Shown here one piece after another: positions 1-9,476 of a DNA stretch of 64,000 bases. The position numbers were made by a program, and so were the translations under genes. This DNA is from Kosakonia cowanii JCM 10956 = DSM 18146 (GTDB lineage: Bacteria; Pseudomonadota; Gammaproteobacteria; Enterobacterales; Enterobacteriaceae), in contig NZ_CP019446.1 in NCBI RefSeq assembly GCF_001975225.1, positions 49,444 to 113,443 of the forward strand, given 5' to 3'. The number at the start of each line of letters is the position of its first letter. Within the stretch, counting starts at the first letter, position 1. The notes under the pieces are model-generated. The model was not told the DNA's origin, searched no databases, and saw only the letters and a list, made by a program, of their open reading frames with translations.

Positions 1-2071
1 TAAAGTCACGCACAGCTTGGCTGTTTTCATCATGGCGATGTTCGCTAGAAGACAGGCCGCTATCCTGAATTCCTCTTGAGCTACCTGTGGAGTGCCGTAA
101 TTCACCCCCACCGTAAACCTCTCCACCTGCTTTTGCGAAGCCGACGTTAAATCCTGCGCTAGCTGAAGCTTTCGCACCGGCATTAACGACTCCCTGATTA
201 CTGATATCCATCAACTCGTTATAAGCTTGCTGAGTTGAAATATTTTTAGCTTTCGCATAGTTCTCCGCTGCTGACATCATCATGCCCGCGCCACGCGTTA
301 CATTCGCAGCCTGACTGTTTTCGCTGCCATTGCTGAGACTTTCCGTGCTGCCCGACTGCTTAGTCACCTGCTCCAGTTGTGACCAACCACTGGTGACGCT
401 GTGGTTGTAGCCGTCGAGCGCCGTCTGCGCCTGCACCTGGGACATGCGCGCCTGCTCCTGGAAGCCGGAGCTGGCCAGCTGGCTGAGACGCATGTTCACC
501 GGCAGGTTGGACATGGCACCAGAGCCGTCTATGACATTCTGTCCACTGGAAGTCAGGGTGTGGCTGGAGCCGTTATCTGCCTGCCAGGTCTGCTGTCCCA
601 GACGCTGCACCATATTGGTGTCCATCTTGTTCTGGTTCAGGTTGTCCATCGACATGTTATTGAACGACCAGTTGCCGTCTGCCGTGGTGGAGGCCACGCC
701 GGCAGAGCCAAACGCCATCGAGCTCATCACGCTGCCTGCCAGCTGCGATCCCATTGCCGCCGCCCCTTTGGTCAGGAAAAACGACAGCACCGGAATCGAC
801 ATCGCGCAGTACCCGGCAAGGTTGGCGACATCGGAGTGCTGGAGCGCGACCGCATCCCGGTTGGACAGCACCAGGGGGGTTCCCCCTGTTTTTGTCTGCA
901 GCCAGAATGTCGCGGCGTAGTTAAGGATGGCGAACATCACCGGCCACATCTGGAAGTACAGAAACCCGCCGATATACAGCTTCAGGGTGTTCAGCCCGAA
1001 GAGACTGTGGTTTGCTGCCGCCAGCGCGATGACCAGCGGGAACAGGCAGACCAGGATCAGCATCATGAGTGACTGCAGGAACGGTAACTGCCGTGTGGCC
1101 AGTGTGCTGCCTGCCGCCCAGCTGAGGCGCTGCTTGGTGGCAGCACTTTCGGTGGCCAGATTCAGCAGGTTCGCGGTGTCCGATGAGCGGGCCGCAAAGC
1201 CGCGGATGCCCTGACGGATGGCAGAGTTAGTCACGTTGTTTTTCATGATCTGCGCCGCACTCATCCCGCCGGCGTAGAAGAAGCCGTAACTTTCATTCAT
1301 CGCGTTGGCCAGCATCACCGCCCCGTTCATCCGGTTTCCGAAGATGCGCTGCGTGAGCATGGAGAAGGTCGGGCTGGTCAGCTGACTGTCCTGGCCTGCC
1401 AGCGTCTGGATCTGCGAGGCGGCCTGCTGACAGGTCAGAAACTCACGGTTCGTGGAGGTGGTTTTGAAAATCCCCCGCAGCGGGCTGGGGTTACTGGTGA
1501 TAAGCCCCAGCGGGTCAGTGGTGTTCAGCAGCTGGTTCACGGTGTATTTGTGGTTCAGCAGGATATCGCCGATGACACAGTTTTCCACGTAGTCAGGCAG
1601 CATCTGCGCCAGCTCCGGGTTCTGCGTCTGGATATCACTGCTTTCCGCCACGATACCGGACCCGAACAGCATGCCGGTTTTGGTGTAGGTCACCGAGTCC
1701 GGGCGCGCCATCATGTAATCGTAAAGCTGCGCAACCCGATACCCGATCCCGGTTGTCACCGAGGCAATGCCGGCCAGCCCCACCGGCACATTATCCGTCA
1801 CCCACACGGCCGCCGGATCGGTGATATCAATAATCTGAACCGAGCGTTTCGGCACAAGCAGCACGGAGGTGATCAGCATGAATATCGCCAGCCACTGCAC
1901 GAACACCATCGGGTTACGGCTTTTGGTGAACGTTGCCAGTACGCCGAGCACCGAGAAAGTGCCTGCGATACGCAGCAGGGTGCTCCACGTCCCGGTGCCG
2001 AGGATGCCGACGACCGCGTCAAACGCCGACTTCCACATCCCGCCACCGTAGATTGTATAGATTTCAAGCAT
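1..2071 (-). CDS. traG: TraG, mating-pair stabilisation/assembly protein (3' end beyond window)
   Basis: The protein starts MLEIYTIYGGGMWKSA and reads open for 690 codons to the left edge. F TraG has the same opening (a short start, a GG-containing turn, then several membrane helices). Hydrophobic segments lie in roughly the first 90 residues and again around residues 330-450, followed by a polar, Ser/Asn/Gln-rich region. TraG is an inner-membrane protein; its N-terminal half is needed for pilus assembly and its periplasmic C-terminal part for mating-pair stabilisation. The start overlaps the traH stop as TGATG, so the two are translationally coupled. The C-terminal part and anything downstream (traS, traT, traD, traI in F) lie outside the window. 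Confidence 0.93.
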   Translation of the reverse strand, partial: MLEIYTIYGGGMWKSAFDAVVGILGTGTWSTLLRIAGTFSVLGVLATFTKSRNPMVFVQWLAIFMLITSVLLVPKRSVQIIDITDPAAVWVTDNVPVGLAGIASVTTGIGYRVAQLYDYMMARPDSVTYTKTGMLFGSGIVAESSDIQTQNPELAQMLPDYVENCVIGDILLNHKYTVNQLLNTTDPLGLITSNPSPLRGIFKTTSTNREFLTCQQAASQIQTLAGQDSQLTSPTFSMLTQRIFGNRMNGAVMLANAMNESYGFFYAGGMSAAQIMKNNVTNSAIRQGIRGFAARSSDTANLLNLATESAATKQRLSWAAGSTLATRQLPFLQSLMMLILVCLFPLVIALAAANHSLFGLNTLKLYIGGFLYFQMWPVMFAILNYAATFWLQTKTGGTPLVLSNRDAVALQHSDVANLAGYCAMSIPVLSFFLTKGAAAMGSQLAGSVMSSMAFGSAGVASTTADGNWSFNNMSMDNLNQNKMDTNMVQRLGQQTWQADNGSSHTLTSSGQNVIDGSGAMSNLPVNMRLSQLASSGFQEQARMSQVQAQTALDGYNHSVTSGWSQLEQVTKQSGSTESLSNGSENSQAANVTRGAGMMMSAAENYAKAKNISTQQAYNELMDISNQGVVNAGAKASASAGFNVGFAKAGGEVYGGGELRHSTGSSRGIQDSGLSSSEHRHDENSQAVRDF

Positions 2072-3435
2072 CAGGGGTTCCCCCACTTGTAGTTGCTCTG
2101 GTATGAGCCGGAAACGATGGTTGAGACCTGCTGCTGCAGGTACTGCATGTTGCGGTCGATGCCGTCCAGCGCATTCTGGTCAGCCGCTGACTGGAGTTTC
2201 ATGTCAGCCAGCAGTCCCTGAGCATGGAGGACGTTGTCGCGCAGTTTTGAGGCCGCTTCTTCCGGCCAGTTTTTCCCGGCCATCGAGAGCGAGGCCTGCT
2301 TGACCAGCTCCTGGAGGTACTGAATCATCAGGTCCTGGGCAATGAAGTCACTGACCTGCAGCAGATACGTCGCGCTCTGCCCCATACTCTGGGCGTTGGT
2401 GAGATACTTCAGCACCGGCACGGAGGTGGTGTTCACGAACCCCTTTTCCTGATCCGACAGCGGGGTGTCATTGACCAGTTTCGACTGCATTGAGAGCATC
2501 AGGTTTTTCACCAGCGTGACCAGCCCGTTCTGCTCCTGAACGTTGATGCTCACCACCACCGGCGTCAGGCATACCGACTCTTCGTCGCAGCCATACACCT
2601 TCGCGGTGCCGCCCCGCATCAACACCTTGACCAGATCGCGGTTATCAACCAGCGGCGTCAGGATGGTCACCTGCCCTTCCTTGTTGAAGATGATGGAGCC
2701 GACAGCGCTCATGACCAGTTCTTTCAGCTGGCGGTTGTTGTCAAAAAGCCGGTTGCGGCTGAGCGCATCCCAGATAAGGTTTTTGTTTTTCAGGACCTGA
2801 TCCTTGTCCTTGTCGCTGGCACGGCTTGTCACACTGTCACTCTTGCCGCCTACAGTGCATCCCTGACGGGAGGCTGCCCAGTCCGCGAACATGTTGCTTT
2901 CGCCGGCGATGTCCTGACAGATTTTCTGCTGGGAGACCTGGGTGACCGGCCACAGACCGCCGATAATGCCCTGCGCGGCCTGACACGAACTCATGTTCAT
3001 GGAGTTGACGTCGTTGGCCAGCTTCTGCAGAAAGTCCTTCGCCTGCTTCAGCTCCGGCACCATCGTCTGCAGCGCGAGATCGAAGGCGTAGCCCTGGGCG
3101 TTACTCATGATTTGCTTCACGAAGCGCTGAATTTCTTCACCGCTGATCATGGAGAAGGAGCCGAGATAGGCATCGATACCGCCGCAGCCGGCGTTCAGGG
3201 AGGGCACCTGCATCGAGATAAGCTGGACGTTCTTGACCGGGTTACGCAGGTAAACCGACCCGCCGGTGAAATACCCTGCGGCCTGCCCCTGCCACGCCTG
3301 TGCCTGGGTGACGTTGCCGCTGTAGCCGAGACTGCCAAAGAAACCGTTGAGATCGCCGTTCACGTCAGCCTGTGCAGGTGTGATGACCATGCCGGTCAGG
3401 AAGACGGCTGCTGCCGTCAGGAGAGGCTTAATCAT
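2071..3435 (-). CDS. traH: TraH, conjugal pilus assembly protein
   Basis: This 454-aa protein has a cleavable signal peptide (about residues 1-23, ending AQA) and a periplasmic body, close to the length of F TraH (458 aa). Family-typical features are the GG-containing motif with Cys (NAGCGGIDAYLGSFS) near residue 85 and heptad-like C-terminal helices. TraH belongs to the F-specific group (with TraF, TraU, TraW, TrbB, TrbI) that controls pilus extension and retraction. It overlaps trbF by 8 bp upstream and traG downstream. Confidence 0.95.
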   Translation of the reverse strand: MIKPLLTAAAVFLTGMVITPAQADVNGDLNGFFGSLGYSGNVTQAQAWQGQAAGYFTGGSVYLRNPVKNVQLISMQVPSLNAGCGGIDAYLGSFSMISGEEIQRFVKQIMSNAQGYAFDLALQTMVPELKQAKDFLQKLANDVNSMNMSSCQAAQGIIGGLWPVTQVSQQKICQDIAGESNMFADWAASRQGCTVGGKSDSVTSRASDKDKDQVLKNKNLIWDALSRNRLFDNNRQLKELVMSAVGSIIFNKEGQVTILTPLVDNRDLVKVLMRGGTAKVYGCDEESVCLTPVVVSINVQEQNGLVTLVKNLMLSMQSKLVNDTPLSDQEKGFVNTTSVPVLKYLTNAQSMGQSATYLLQVSDFIAQDLMIQYLQELVKQASLSMAGKNWPEEAASKLRDNVLHAQGLLADMKLQSAADQNALDGIDRNMQYLQQQVSTIVSGSYQSNYKWGNP

Positions 3436-3808
3436 GGATATTCTCCTGCACAGCGGGCTGACGTGTGAGACGGCGGTGAAGCACGCCGGCGAATTCTCTG
3501 GCCACCATCACCAGGACGCTGAGGCAGAGCAGCACCAGAACCCCGACCAGAAACGACAGCACCATGTAGTCCGGGTAGTGAATGAGAATGGAAAGCGTAA
3601 ACTGCTCGCCGCGCGTCACATCCGGGCGCAGTGACATCAGCGTTTCCAGTGTGAGGCCGGTGCATCGCAGGTAAACGACATGCACGACAAGCAGAAAAAT
3701 CGCCGCACTCAGCAGTCGCCAGAAAGCTTTCTCTGTGGCGGCTTTTCCCGGCTCGTCGCTCATCATGATCTTCATAACAGCAATTAACCCTGTTCTGAGC
3801 CTGTTCAT
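3428..3808 (-). CDS. trbF: TrbF-like inner-membrane protein
   Basis: Starting at the ATG at 3808, which has an AAGGAG ribosome site about nine bases upstream, the product is 126 aa, the length I recall for F TrbF. Two hydrophobic segments are visible, with a short periplasmic loop between them. Its position between trbB and traH matches F, where trbJ and trbF occupy this interval; no trbJ equivalent is seen. The assignment rests on length, topology and synteny rather than strong sequence motifs. TrbF is dispensable for F transfer and its role is unclear. Confidence 0.7.
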   Translation of the reverse strand: MNRLRTGLIAVMKIMMSDEPGKAATEKAFWRLLSAAIFLLVVHVVYLRCTGLTLETLMSLRPDVTRGEQFTLSILIHYPDYMVLSFLVGVLVLLCLSVLVMVAREFAGVLHRRLTRQPAVQENIHD

Positions 3809-3953
3809 TACGCGCACTCCTTCAGTTGCTGAGCATCCGTAAATCGGGCATCGCGTGGATCGTCGACCGGAAACGCCCTGCTGTCCTGCAGGCATGCGAA
3901 ACCGGTACGCGGTGAAGCATACGGTGTTGTAGTCATTCTTTTTTCCGTGTGTA

Positions 3954-4553
3954 TTACTGAGGTGTTACCTGCGCGTTTGCCGGCAGCGGGGGAAGTGACT
4001 GTGGATCAATCTGGTCCATATCAGCCTGAATCAGGCTGGCGTAGCGGCTTTCCAGCGAGGTGATATCCATTACCCCCTGCGTCAGCGGGTAGGCCCGCAG
4101 GGTGTGGACGTTAACCATGAACGCGGTCGGCGTGGCAATGGGCAGCCCGTTACCAAAGAACGTCATGATTTCGTCCGCCAGGGGCGATGCCGGATCGCTC
4201 TTGCGGGGGATCAGCGGCACCGGAAACGAGGCATCGCCACCGCCATCCAGCGTGTAGGGATACACCCGGATATTGTGCTGGTCAGCCCAGTGCTTCAGGT
4301 CAGGGTCAAACTTCGCGCTGTACTGGCAGTGCGCCTGCATAAAGACAACCACCGCGTAATCCGCCATGTTGACGCGACGACCGTCAGGCAGTTGCATCAG
4401 GCTCTGCGGGTCAGCAGGTTTTGCCGGCGTCTCCGTCGCGGGTTGCTGCTGTGTGATTTTCGCGGCATCGAGGGCGGCAATTTCATCCCGCACACCGGCG
4501 CTGGCCAGCAGGGGAAACAGCAGTAAAAGCGCGGTCAGGGCGTTACTTTTCAT
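3954..4553 (-). CDS. trbB: TrbB-like thioredoxin-fold protein with CxxS active site
   Basis: The ATG at 4553 is chosen because GGAGG lies six bases upstream; it gives 199 aa with a signal peptide (about residues 1-19). The thioredoxin-fold core resembles F TrbB (LPDGRRVNMADY, then VVFMQAHCQYS, YTLDGGGDASFP). F TrbB is a periplasmic disulfide isomerase with a CPYC pair; here the pair is C76-Q-Y-S79, so the second cysteine is absent. That should remove dithiol oxidase activity but could leave mixed-disulfide or isomerase chemistry. The gene overlaps the traQ-like gene by 11 bp. Confidence 0.85.
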   Translation of the reverse strand: MKSNALTALLLLFPLLASAGVRDEIAALDAAKITQQQPATETPAKPADPQSLMQLPDGRRVNMADYAVVVFMQAHCQYSAKFDPDLKHWADQHNIRVYPYTLDGGGDASFPVPLIPRKSDPASPLADEIMTFFGNGLPIATPTAFMVNVHTLRAYPLTQGVMDITSLESRYASLIQADMDQIDPQSLPPLPANAQVTPQ

Positions 4554-4770
4554 CCTGCACCTCCGGGATAACATCATGGCGGTGTCGCCAGTGCCACCAA
4601 CGGTTACCGGCCAGAAGCAGCGCGGAGAGCGCCATCAGGAGATAGCCTCCCCACAGGCACATTAACTGGGTAAGCCAGGGGTATGCCCCGGTGATATCGC
4701 TGAGGCACTTGAACATGATGCCGGCAAAGAAAATGACGACAATCTCAGACAGGGACAGGGCTTTCATCAT
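4543..4770 (-). CDS. TraQ-like small inner-membrane protein
   Basis: The 75-aa product has two predicted membrane helices (about residues 5-22 and 35-55) and a basic, His/Arg-rich tail. It sits where F carries traQ, just upstream of trbB, and has a similar size and topology. TraQ is a pilin chaperone that helps TraA insert into the inner membrane. Sequence similarity to F TraQ is weak by eye, so the name is positional. It overlaps the upstream gene by 4 bp (ATGA), as expected of an operon member. Confidence 0.5.
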   Translation of the reverse strand: MMKALSLSEIVVIFFAGIMFKCLSDITGAYPWLTQLMCLWGGYLLMALSALLLAGNRWWHWRHRHDVIPEVQDEK

Positions 4771-5135
4771 TTCACCTCTGCCGTTTTTTTATTCTTCTTT
4801 GCCATCAGAAGATGAATGAGGCCGCCGGCAAGCAGCAGTGTTTCAATGACGCATAACGGCACCCACAGGCGTTGTTCTTTCACTGCAATGAGGACGGCAC
4901 TGATATTTTCTGACACGGTGACGGGCACAACCACTTCGGGAGCAAGGCATCCCGAATGGCTGACAGGGCACATCTCAGCGTAGGCATCACGCACTTGCCA
5001 GAGAGTGGCGGTATCGGTCAGTGCATATGAAACGTATTCAGACAGCCAGATACTGAGCATCAGTCCGGCAGGATAAAAGAAGAAAAACAGGAGCGAATTT
5101 TCCAGTATCCAGGAAAACCATTGAGGAAGTTTCAT
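4767..5135 (-). CDS. TrbA-like inner-membrane protein
   Basis: The 122-aa product has an N-terminal hydrophobic helix (about residues 12-32), a periplasmic stretch with two cysteines (MCPVSHSGCLAPE), a second helix (about 90-110) and a Lys-rich cytoplasmic tail. Size, topology and position directly after traF match F TrbA (115 aa), a protein of unknown function. The two cysteines in the loop could form a disulfide. The identity is inferred from context. Confidence 0.5.
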   Translation of the reverse strand: MKLPQWFSWILENSLLFFFFYPAGLMLSIWLSEYVSYALTDTATLWQVRDAYAEMCPVSHSGCLAPEVVVPVTVSENISAVLIAVKEQRLWVPLCVIETLLLAGGLIHLLMAKKNKKTAEVK

Positions 5136-5243
5136 GAAATGCCTCGTTTAGCAGGTAACGAAATGAGTGTTGAACAGGAGAAACAGACAGCACACCGACC
5201 GGCACACAGTGCATGCAGAGCGGTGTCAGCTGAAAGTTGAATT

Positions 5244-6026
5244 TCAGAAGTTGGGTTTAAAACCGGTGGACACATTCAGGAAGCGCTTCGCCAGGTCATC
5301 CTGGGTCATGAAGCCGTAAACCAGCGGCTGGAAGTTGCGGCTGCGCGGGTCAACCAGAAACAGTGCCGGGAAGTGCGTGATACGCATGGCCTGTATCTGC
5401 CCGTTGTCCGGGCGACTGTCCGGGAGCGACGGTGCCACCTGCCCGTCAACCGAGACCGGAATAAGGGACAGATGGTTAATCTTCGCAAAATCGGCCACCA
5501 CACCGGCCATCTGGGCATCGATCGGGTCACTGCCCCGGTAGAAGTAAAACAGCCCGTACTGCTGCCCCATCTTCGCAATCGCCTCCTGACGCTGCTCCTG
5601 ATCGCGGGACTGTACCAGCGGTGCCATGCTGTTGTAGTGCGGGTACTCCAGGTTGTAGTCCAGCTCCGGGTGCGTCAGCTGCGCGGCGGCAAACGACTGA
5701 CTGAACATGCTGCTGCGGTCGGTCCAGAACTTCTGCCACTTGAGGTACGTGGCCGTGTTCTCCCGCGTCGGGTACAGGATGGCGCGGTTAAGCGCCTCCA
5801 TTGTGTACTGACGCAGCACCTTCGCCTGCTCCTGCGCCGTCATTTTGCTCAGGTCCGGCACGCGCGGCTTCTGAGGCTGAGGCTGAACTGGCGGCGGCGC
5901 TGGGGCTTTTTTCGGCTCGTTGTACCAGGACCAGCCCGTGAACGGCGCTGCCGGCGTGACAATCTCCTCAGCGAATGCCGGGAGTACCATCAGCATCAGC
6001 AACAGGGAAATACAACGGCGCATCAT
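5244..6026 (-). CDS. traF: TraF, periplasmic pilus assembly protein
   Basis: This 260-aa protein has a signal peptide ending AFA near residue 19, a Pro-rich linker (residues 40-55) and a C-terminal thioredoxin-like domain. F TraF also has this fold without a CxxC pair, and none is seen here. Characteristic stretches are GWSWYNEP, YGLFYFYRGSDP and FPALFLVDP. TraF acts in pilus assembly with TraH, TraU and TraW. The start codon overlaps the traN stop. Confidence 0.94.
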   Translation of the reverse strand: MMRRCISLLLMLMVLPAFAEEIVTPAAPFTGWSWYNEPKKAPAPPPVQPQPQKPRVPDLSKMTAQEQAKVLRQYTMEALNRAILYPTRENTATYLKWQKFWTDRSSMFSQSFAAAQLTHPELDYNLEYPHYNSMAPLVQSRDQEQRQEAIAKMGQQYGLFYFYRGSDPIDAQMAGVVADFAKINHLSLIPVSVDGQVAPSLPDSRPDNGQIQAMRITHFPALFLVDPRSRNFQPLVYGFMTQDDLAKRFLNVSTGFKPNF

Positions 6027-7864
6027 TTTGTGCCTCCTGTCTGTTTCACCTGTGCGGCGATGCGGTCTTTCACCTGCTGCACCATCACCGACGAGTTGGG
6101 GACTTTCTGGTTAGCCATCAGGTCCTCGTAGAAGTCAGCGAAGTTGATACGGTCAAAATCGATGCCCTGCAGCTGGGGAACGGTGATGCCGCCGCAGTTG
6201 GGGCTGCTGCCGCTGCCGAAACCGACACCCAGCTGATCGCGTCGTCCCTGCTCCTGAATGATGCGCGCCAGCTTGCCGTCAAACACGCAGTACACTTTGC
6301 TTTTCTGCACGCACTGGCCGAGGACTTCATGGTCACAGCGTTCGCCCACGCTGACGGTGATTTTCTTCGCTTTTGCTTTGCCCAGCGCCAGCTCATCGTC
6401 ATTACAGGCGGACAGCCCGGCATCCTGTCCCCAGCCGCTGTCCTTACAGCAGTTGGAGAAGCCCGCAAACGCCTTACGACAGCTCATCGCCTTACCGGTG
6501 AAAGCTTTGACATTTATCTGATCGTCCTTCACATCGGCGGCGGCTGAGGCGAGACCGGCCAGTTTCGCCACGGCGGTATCAAACCCGCTGTCACCCGCGC
6601 CATCGGTGTCACTGCAGTTCCCGGACTGGCAGAAATACGTCCCGCCGCAGATAAGCCCGGTGGAGGAGAAGTTGCGCTGGCACTCGTAGTTCACCACCTC
6701 ATGCTCACAGTAAGCGCCGGTGCCGGTCTGGCACTGCGTTCCGGTAACGGTGCAGGCGGGGTTATTCATCAGTGAGGCGCAGGTGCCGTTCGAGCCGGTT
6801 TTCTGCAGGTACTGGTCTTCATACTCCCAGCAGTCGCTGTAAACCTGCTGCGTCTCGCCGTCGATTACCACGGGGCGGTTACCGCCGGGCACGGTGCAGA
6901 CGCTGGAAACCGGCACGGCACCGTTCTTGTCGAAGCCGCAGGTTTCACGCCAGACCACTTTCGGTACGCTGCTGGTTTTTTTCACCCGGATGACCAGGGA
7001 AATTTTGAGCTGCACATGCCGGTTCTTGAAGGTCTGGCTGCCTGACCCGGAGTGAATGCTGTGCTGATGTTTTGAGGTGAATGCCACGCCGGCCGTCAGC
7101 GTGGCAGGAACCGGGGTGAACGCCACATCCTGCGCGCTGCCCTTGTTGTGCCAGGGGATTTCCGCCCCTAGGACATAAATGGTCATGTAAAAGCGCGGCT
7201 TGTTCCCTAACCGGTCTGACCAGGTGTATGTGGCGCGGACAATCTCGCCACTGACGGTCGGCACAATAGTGGCGATGTTCATGCCGTTGATCTCCTGCAC
7301 CGGCTGCTGACTCATTTCGTACTCCACCGTTTTTGTTTCCCAGGTGGTGCCGCTGCCATCCACCTCAACGGTCGCGCTGCGTTTGCAGCTCTGGTTAACC
7401 CACACATCCCGCTCGCAGGTGTATTTGTCGAACACGGATTTCGTGACCGTGCCAGGCTGACACTGCTGCGGATTACCGGTGCCGTTGACGATGTTGTCGG
7501 CAGCGCCTTCCGCATTCTTGCCGGCGGTGATGAAGGGGGCTTTCGGGTCAATCACCGGCAGCGGGTTTTTCGTGCCGGCATCGATAACGGCCTGCCCCGC
7601 CCCACTGTTCTGCAGCGCCTGCTGGCCTTTACTGTTCAGGCCACCGTCGCCGCCTGACACGCCGCCGTAGTAGCCCGTTTCGGGCGGGCTGGCGGTATAG
7701 CCCGGAATGCTGCCCTGCACCGTGCCGGGATTTTTCAGGGACGAGGTGCCCTGTGAGGCCTGTCCCTTACCAAAGCCGGCCCCGGCACTCCATGCATCCT
7801 GATTCGCATCCGCACGGACCAGGCCACTGGAAAGCAGCGCCAGAAGAAAAATGACCGGTTTCAT
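6023..7864 (-). CDS. traN: TraN, outer-membrane mating-pair stabilisation adhesin
   Basis: The 613-aa protein has a signal peptide (about residues 1-18), a Gly/Ser-rich start and more than 20 cysteines concentrated in the central and C-terminal parts, as in F TraN (602 aa). The family-typical central region with Cys-containing repeats is visible around residues 340-500. TraN in the donor outer membrane contacts a recipient porin and sets recipient specificity through its variable middle domain. That domain is not obviously close to F or R100, so receptor choice cannot be predicted. It lies between trbC and traF with 4-bp overlaps. Confidence 0.95.
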   Translation of the reverse strand: MKPVIFLLALLSSGLVRADANQDAWSAGAGFGKGQASQGTSSLKNPGTVQGSIPGYTASPPETGYYGGVSGGDGGLNSKGQQALQNSGAGQAVIDAGTKNPLPVIDPKAPFITAGKNAEGAADNIVNGTGNPQQCQPGTVTKSVFDKYTCERDVWVNQSCKRSATVEVDGSGTTWETKTVEYEMSQQPVQEINGMNIATIVPTVSGEIVRATYTWSDRLGNKPRFYMTIYVLGAEIPWHNKGSAQDVAFTPVPATLTAGVAFTSKHQHSIHSGSGSQTFKNRHVQLKISLVIRVKKTSSVPKVVWRETCGFDKNGAVPVSSVCTVPGGNRPVVIDGETQQVYSDCWEYEDQYLQKTGSNGTCASLMNNPACTVTGTQCQTGTGAYCEHEVVNYECQRNFSSTGLICGGTYFCQSGNCSDTDGAGDSGFDTAVAKLAGLASAAADVKDDQINVKAFTGKAMSCRKAFAGFSNCCKDSGWGQDAGLSACNDDELALGKAKAKKITVSVGERCDHEVLGQCVQKSKVYCVFDGKLARIIQEQGRRDQLGVGFGSGSSPNCGGITVPQLQGIDFDRINFADFYEDLMANQKVPNSSVMVQQVKDRIAAQVKQTGGTK

Positions 7865-8469
7865 CGGGCGGCCTCCAGCAGCTGGCGTGCCGTGGCGGCA
7901 CAGTCGCCGTCAGACGCCACCTTCTCCAGGGCCTGCTGCAGCGGGAGACTGCCGCGAATGACGTCGTAATGCCCCGGACAGGTGACGACCAGCGCCGGCA
8001 CGGCGGTGATGTGATAGTCGCTGTACAGCGTCGGGTCTATCTGGACGCCGATGTCCTTGTCCTCTCTGGCCAGCTCAAACATGGCCGCCGCGGTCTGGCG
8101 AAAATCATTGTTACGAAGCCCGCGCAGGGTGGCCGGAATGTTCAGGCGGTTAGCATCCTTCAGCATCGGCACCAGGCCTTCGCGCGGCAGCCCCAGGCTG
8201 ACAAAGTAAATGGCCGGAAAGGTCTTTTTCTCACCTTCAGGATGTTCTGCCGCGATCCCCTGCTGAAGACGCGACATCAGATCCTGCTGCTGCGCCGGCA
8301 GCGTCATCGTCTGCCCGGACAGCGTGTCCTTGAAAGCCTGTAAATTATCCTGCTGCTGTTTCATCCACGCCCGGTCACGGGCGGAAACGTCAGCCTGCTC
8401 ACTGGCTGCGGCGCAATGGCAGAGCACCAGGCTGCCGGCAAGCAGCGCCCGGAAAAGAGTATTTTTCAT
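7861..8469 (-). CDS. trbC: TrbC, periplasmic pilus assembly protein (F-type)
   Basis: The 202-aa protein has a signal peptide cut near residue 22 and a thioredoxin-like periplasmic domain typical of F-type TrbC (FPAIYFVSLGLPREGL, YHITAVPALVVTCPGHYDVIRG). F TrbC is 212 aa and interacts with TraW, which is fused to TrbC in some systems. It sits between traU and traN as in F and is needed for pilus assembly. Confidence 0.93.
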   Translation of the reverse strand: MKNTLFRALLAGSLVLCHCAAASEQADVSARDRAWMKQQQDNLQAFKDTLSGQTMTLPAQQQDLMSRLQQGIAAEHPEGEKKTFPAIYFVSLGLPREGLVPMLKDANRLNIPATLRGLRNNDFRQTAAAMFELAREDKDIGVQIDPTLYSDYHITAVPALVVTCPGHYDVIRGSLPLQQALEKVASDGDCAATARQLLEAAR

Positions 8470-8477
8470 GGAAGACC

Positions 8478-9476
8478 TCAGAGAAAGACGCAGTTACGTT
8501 TACGCCAGAGGAGATACCCGAAGTTTTTCTTCGACGACGGGGAGTTGTGGGACGTGCCCCAGAGCTGCGTACTGGCCCCGAACGGGTGGCAGTTGGACGC
8601 CTCCGGCAGCATGTTCACCATCTGATAGCGCCAGCGCTCTTTGGGAATAATGGGGGACGGGTACTGGTTACAGACGGCGTTGTTGGCACCGATCGAGTTC
8701 CAGACCAGCCCTTCCCGGTGCATTTTGAACGCCATGCGCTCGGTCACCAGAACTGACGTCTCCAGCGGTGAAAATTCCCCGGTGGTATACCCGGTCAGGG
8801 GATACATCGACCCCTGCGCCCCGGCGCACCAGAACAGCGGCGACAGCGGCAGACCGGCGGACGCGGCAGCGGCATCTGCCGAACAGGCGGCCTGTGCCAC
8901 CAGGTTGCCGAAAAGCGCGGCTTCCGGGTTAATCAGCATCGAGAGCGTGCTGTCAATCCACAGGGGATCGACCTCGGAGAGGTAGGCGATATCCATGTCC
9001 CCGGTCTGCAGGCACCCGATACTGGTGATGATATTCAGCCACCATATCAGCGGGTATTTGTACCAGTGAACATGGTAGAACGCGCCGGCAGCGGGTCTGT
9101 CGCTCTGTCCGGCCGTGCCGGTCCCGGTACGCCCCAGATCGATTTTAAATCCGCCCATATTGACCATCACGCCCGGCTCACGGGTGACGTCCGTCATGGC
9201 CATCGGCTCCCAGAAGCCAATGGCCAGACCGACGCGATAAAGCACCCCGACCGGGCATATCTGCAGCGGACTGGACGGGTTACTGGTGTCAGGCTGTGGC
9301 CCGGAGGCCAGTTTGATGTTACCGAGCGTCATGGGAAACAGACACTTCCAGCACACGTCCGTGATGGGGTTCACCCAGCGCCCTTCCCCGGCATTACTGG
9401 CGGACGACACGGGCAGTGCCGTACCAGCCAGGACAATACCGAGCAGAAAGAAGACCGCCCTCAGCCTGCGTCGCAT
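8478..9476 (-). CDS. traU: TraU, periplasmic DNA-transfer/pilus protein
   Basis: The 332-aa product has a signal peptide and the conserved TraU opening after it (WVNPITDVCWKCLFPMTLGNIKL), with paired cysteines needed for disulfide maturation. Further conserved parts are ICPVGVLYRVGLAIGFWEPM and SSIGCLQ-like sequence. F TraU (330 aa) acts more in DNA transfer than in pilus assembly. The start overlaps the preceding small ORF by 16 bp, showing that the extra genes upstream are in the same transcript. Confidence 0.95.
   Translation of the reverse strand: MRRRLRAVFFLLGIVLAGTALPVSSASNAGEGRWVNPITDVCWKCLFPMTLGNIKLASGPQPDTSNPSSPLQICPVGVLYRVGLAIGFWEPMAMTDVTREPGVMVNMGGFKIDLGRTGTGTAGQSDRPAAGAFYHVHWYKYPLIWWLNIITSIGCLQTGDMDIAYLSEVDPLWIDSTLSMLINPEAALFGNLVAQAACSADAAAASAGLPLSPLFWCAGAQGSMYPLTGYTTGEFSPLETSVLVTERMAFKMHREGLVWNSIGANNAVCNQYPSPIIPKERWRYQMVNMLPEASNCHPFGASTQLWGTSHNSPSSKKNFGYLLWRKRNCVFL

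Noticed and set aside
401..1214. Plus-strand frames over traG
   Set aside because: They are the antisense of traG, whose frame is open throughout and matches the TraG family.
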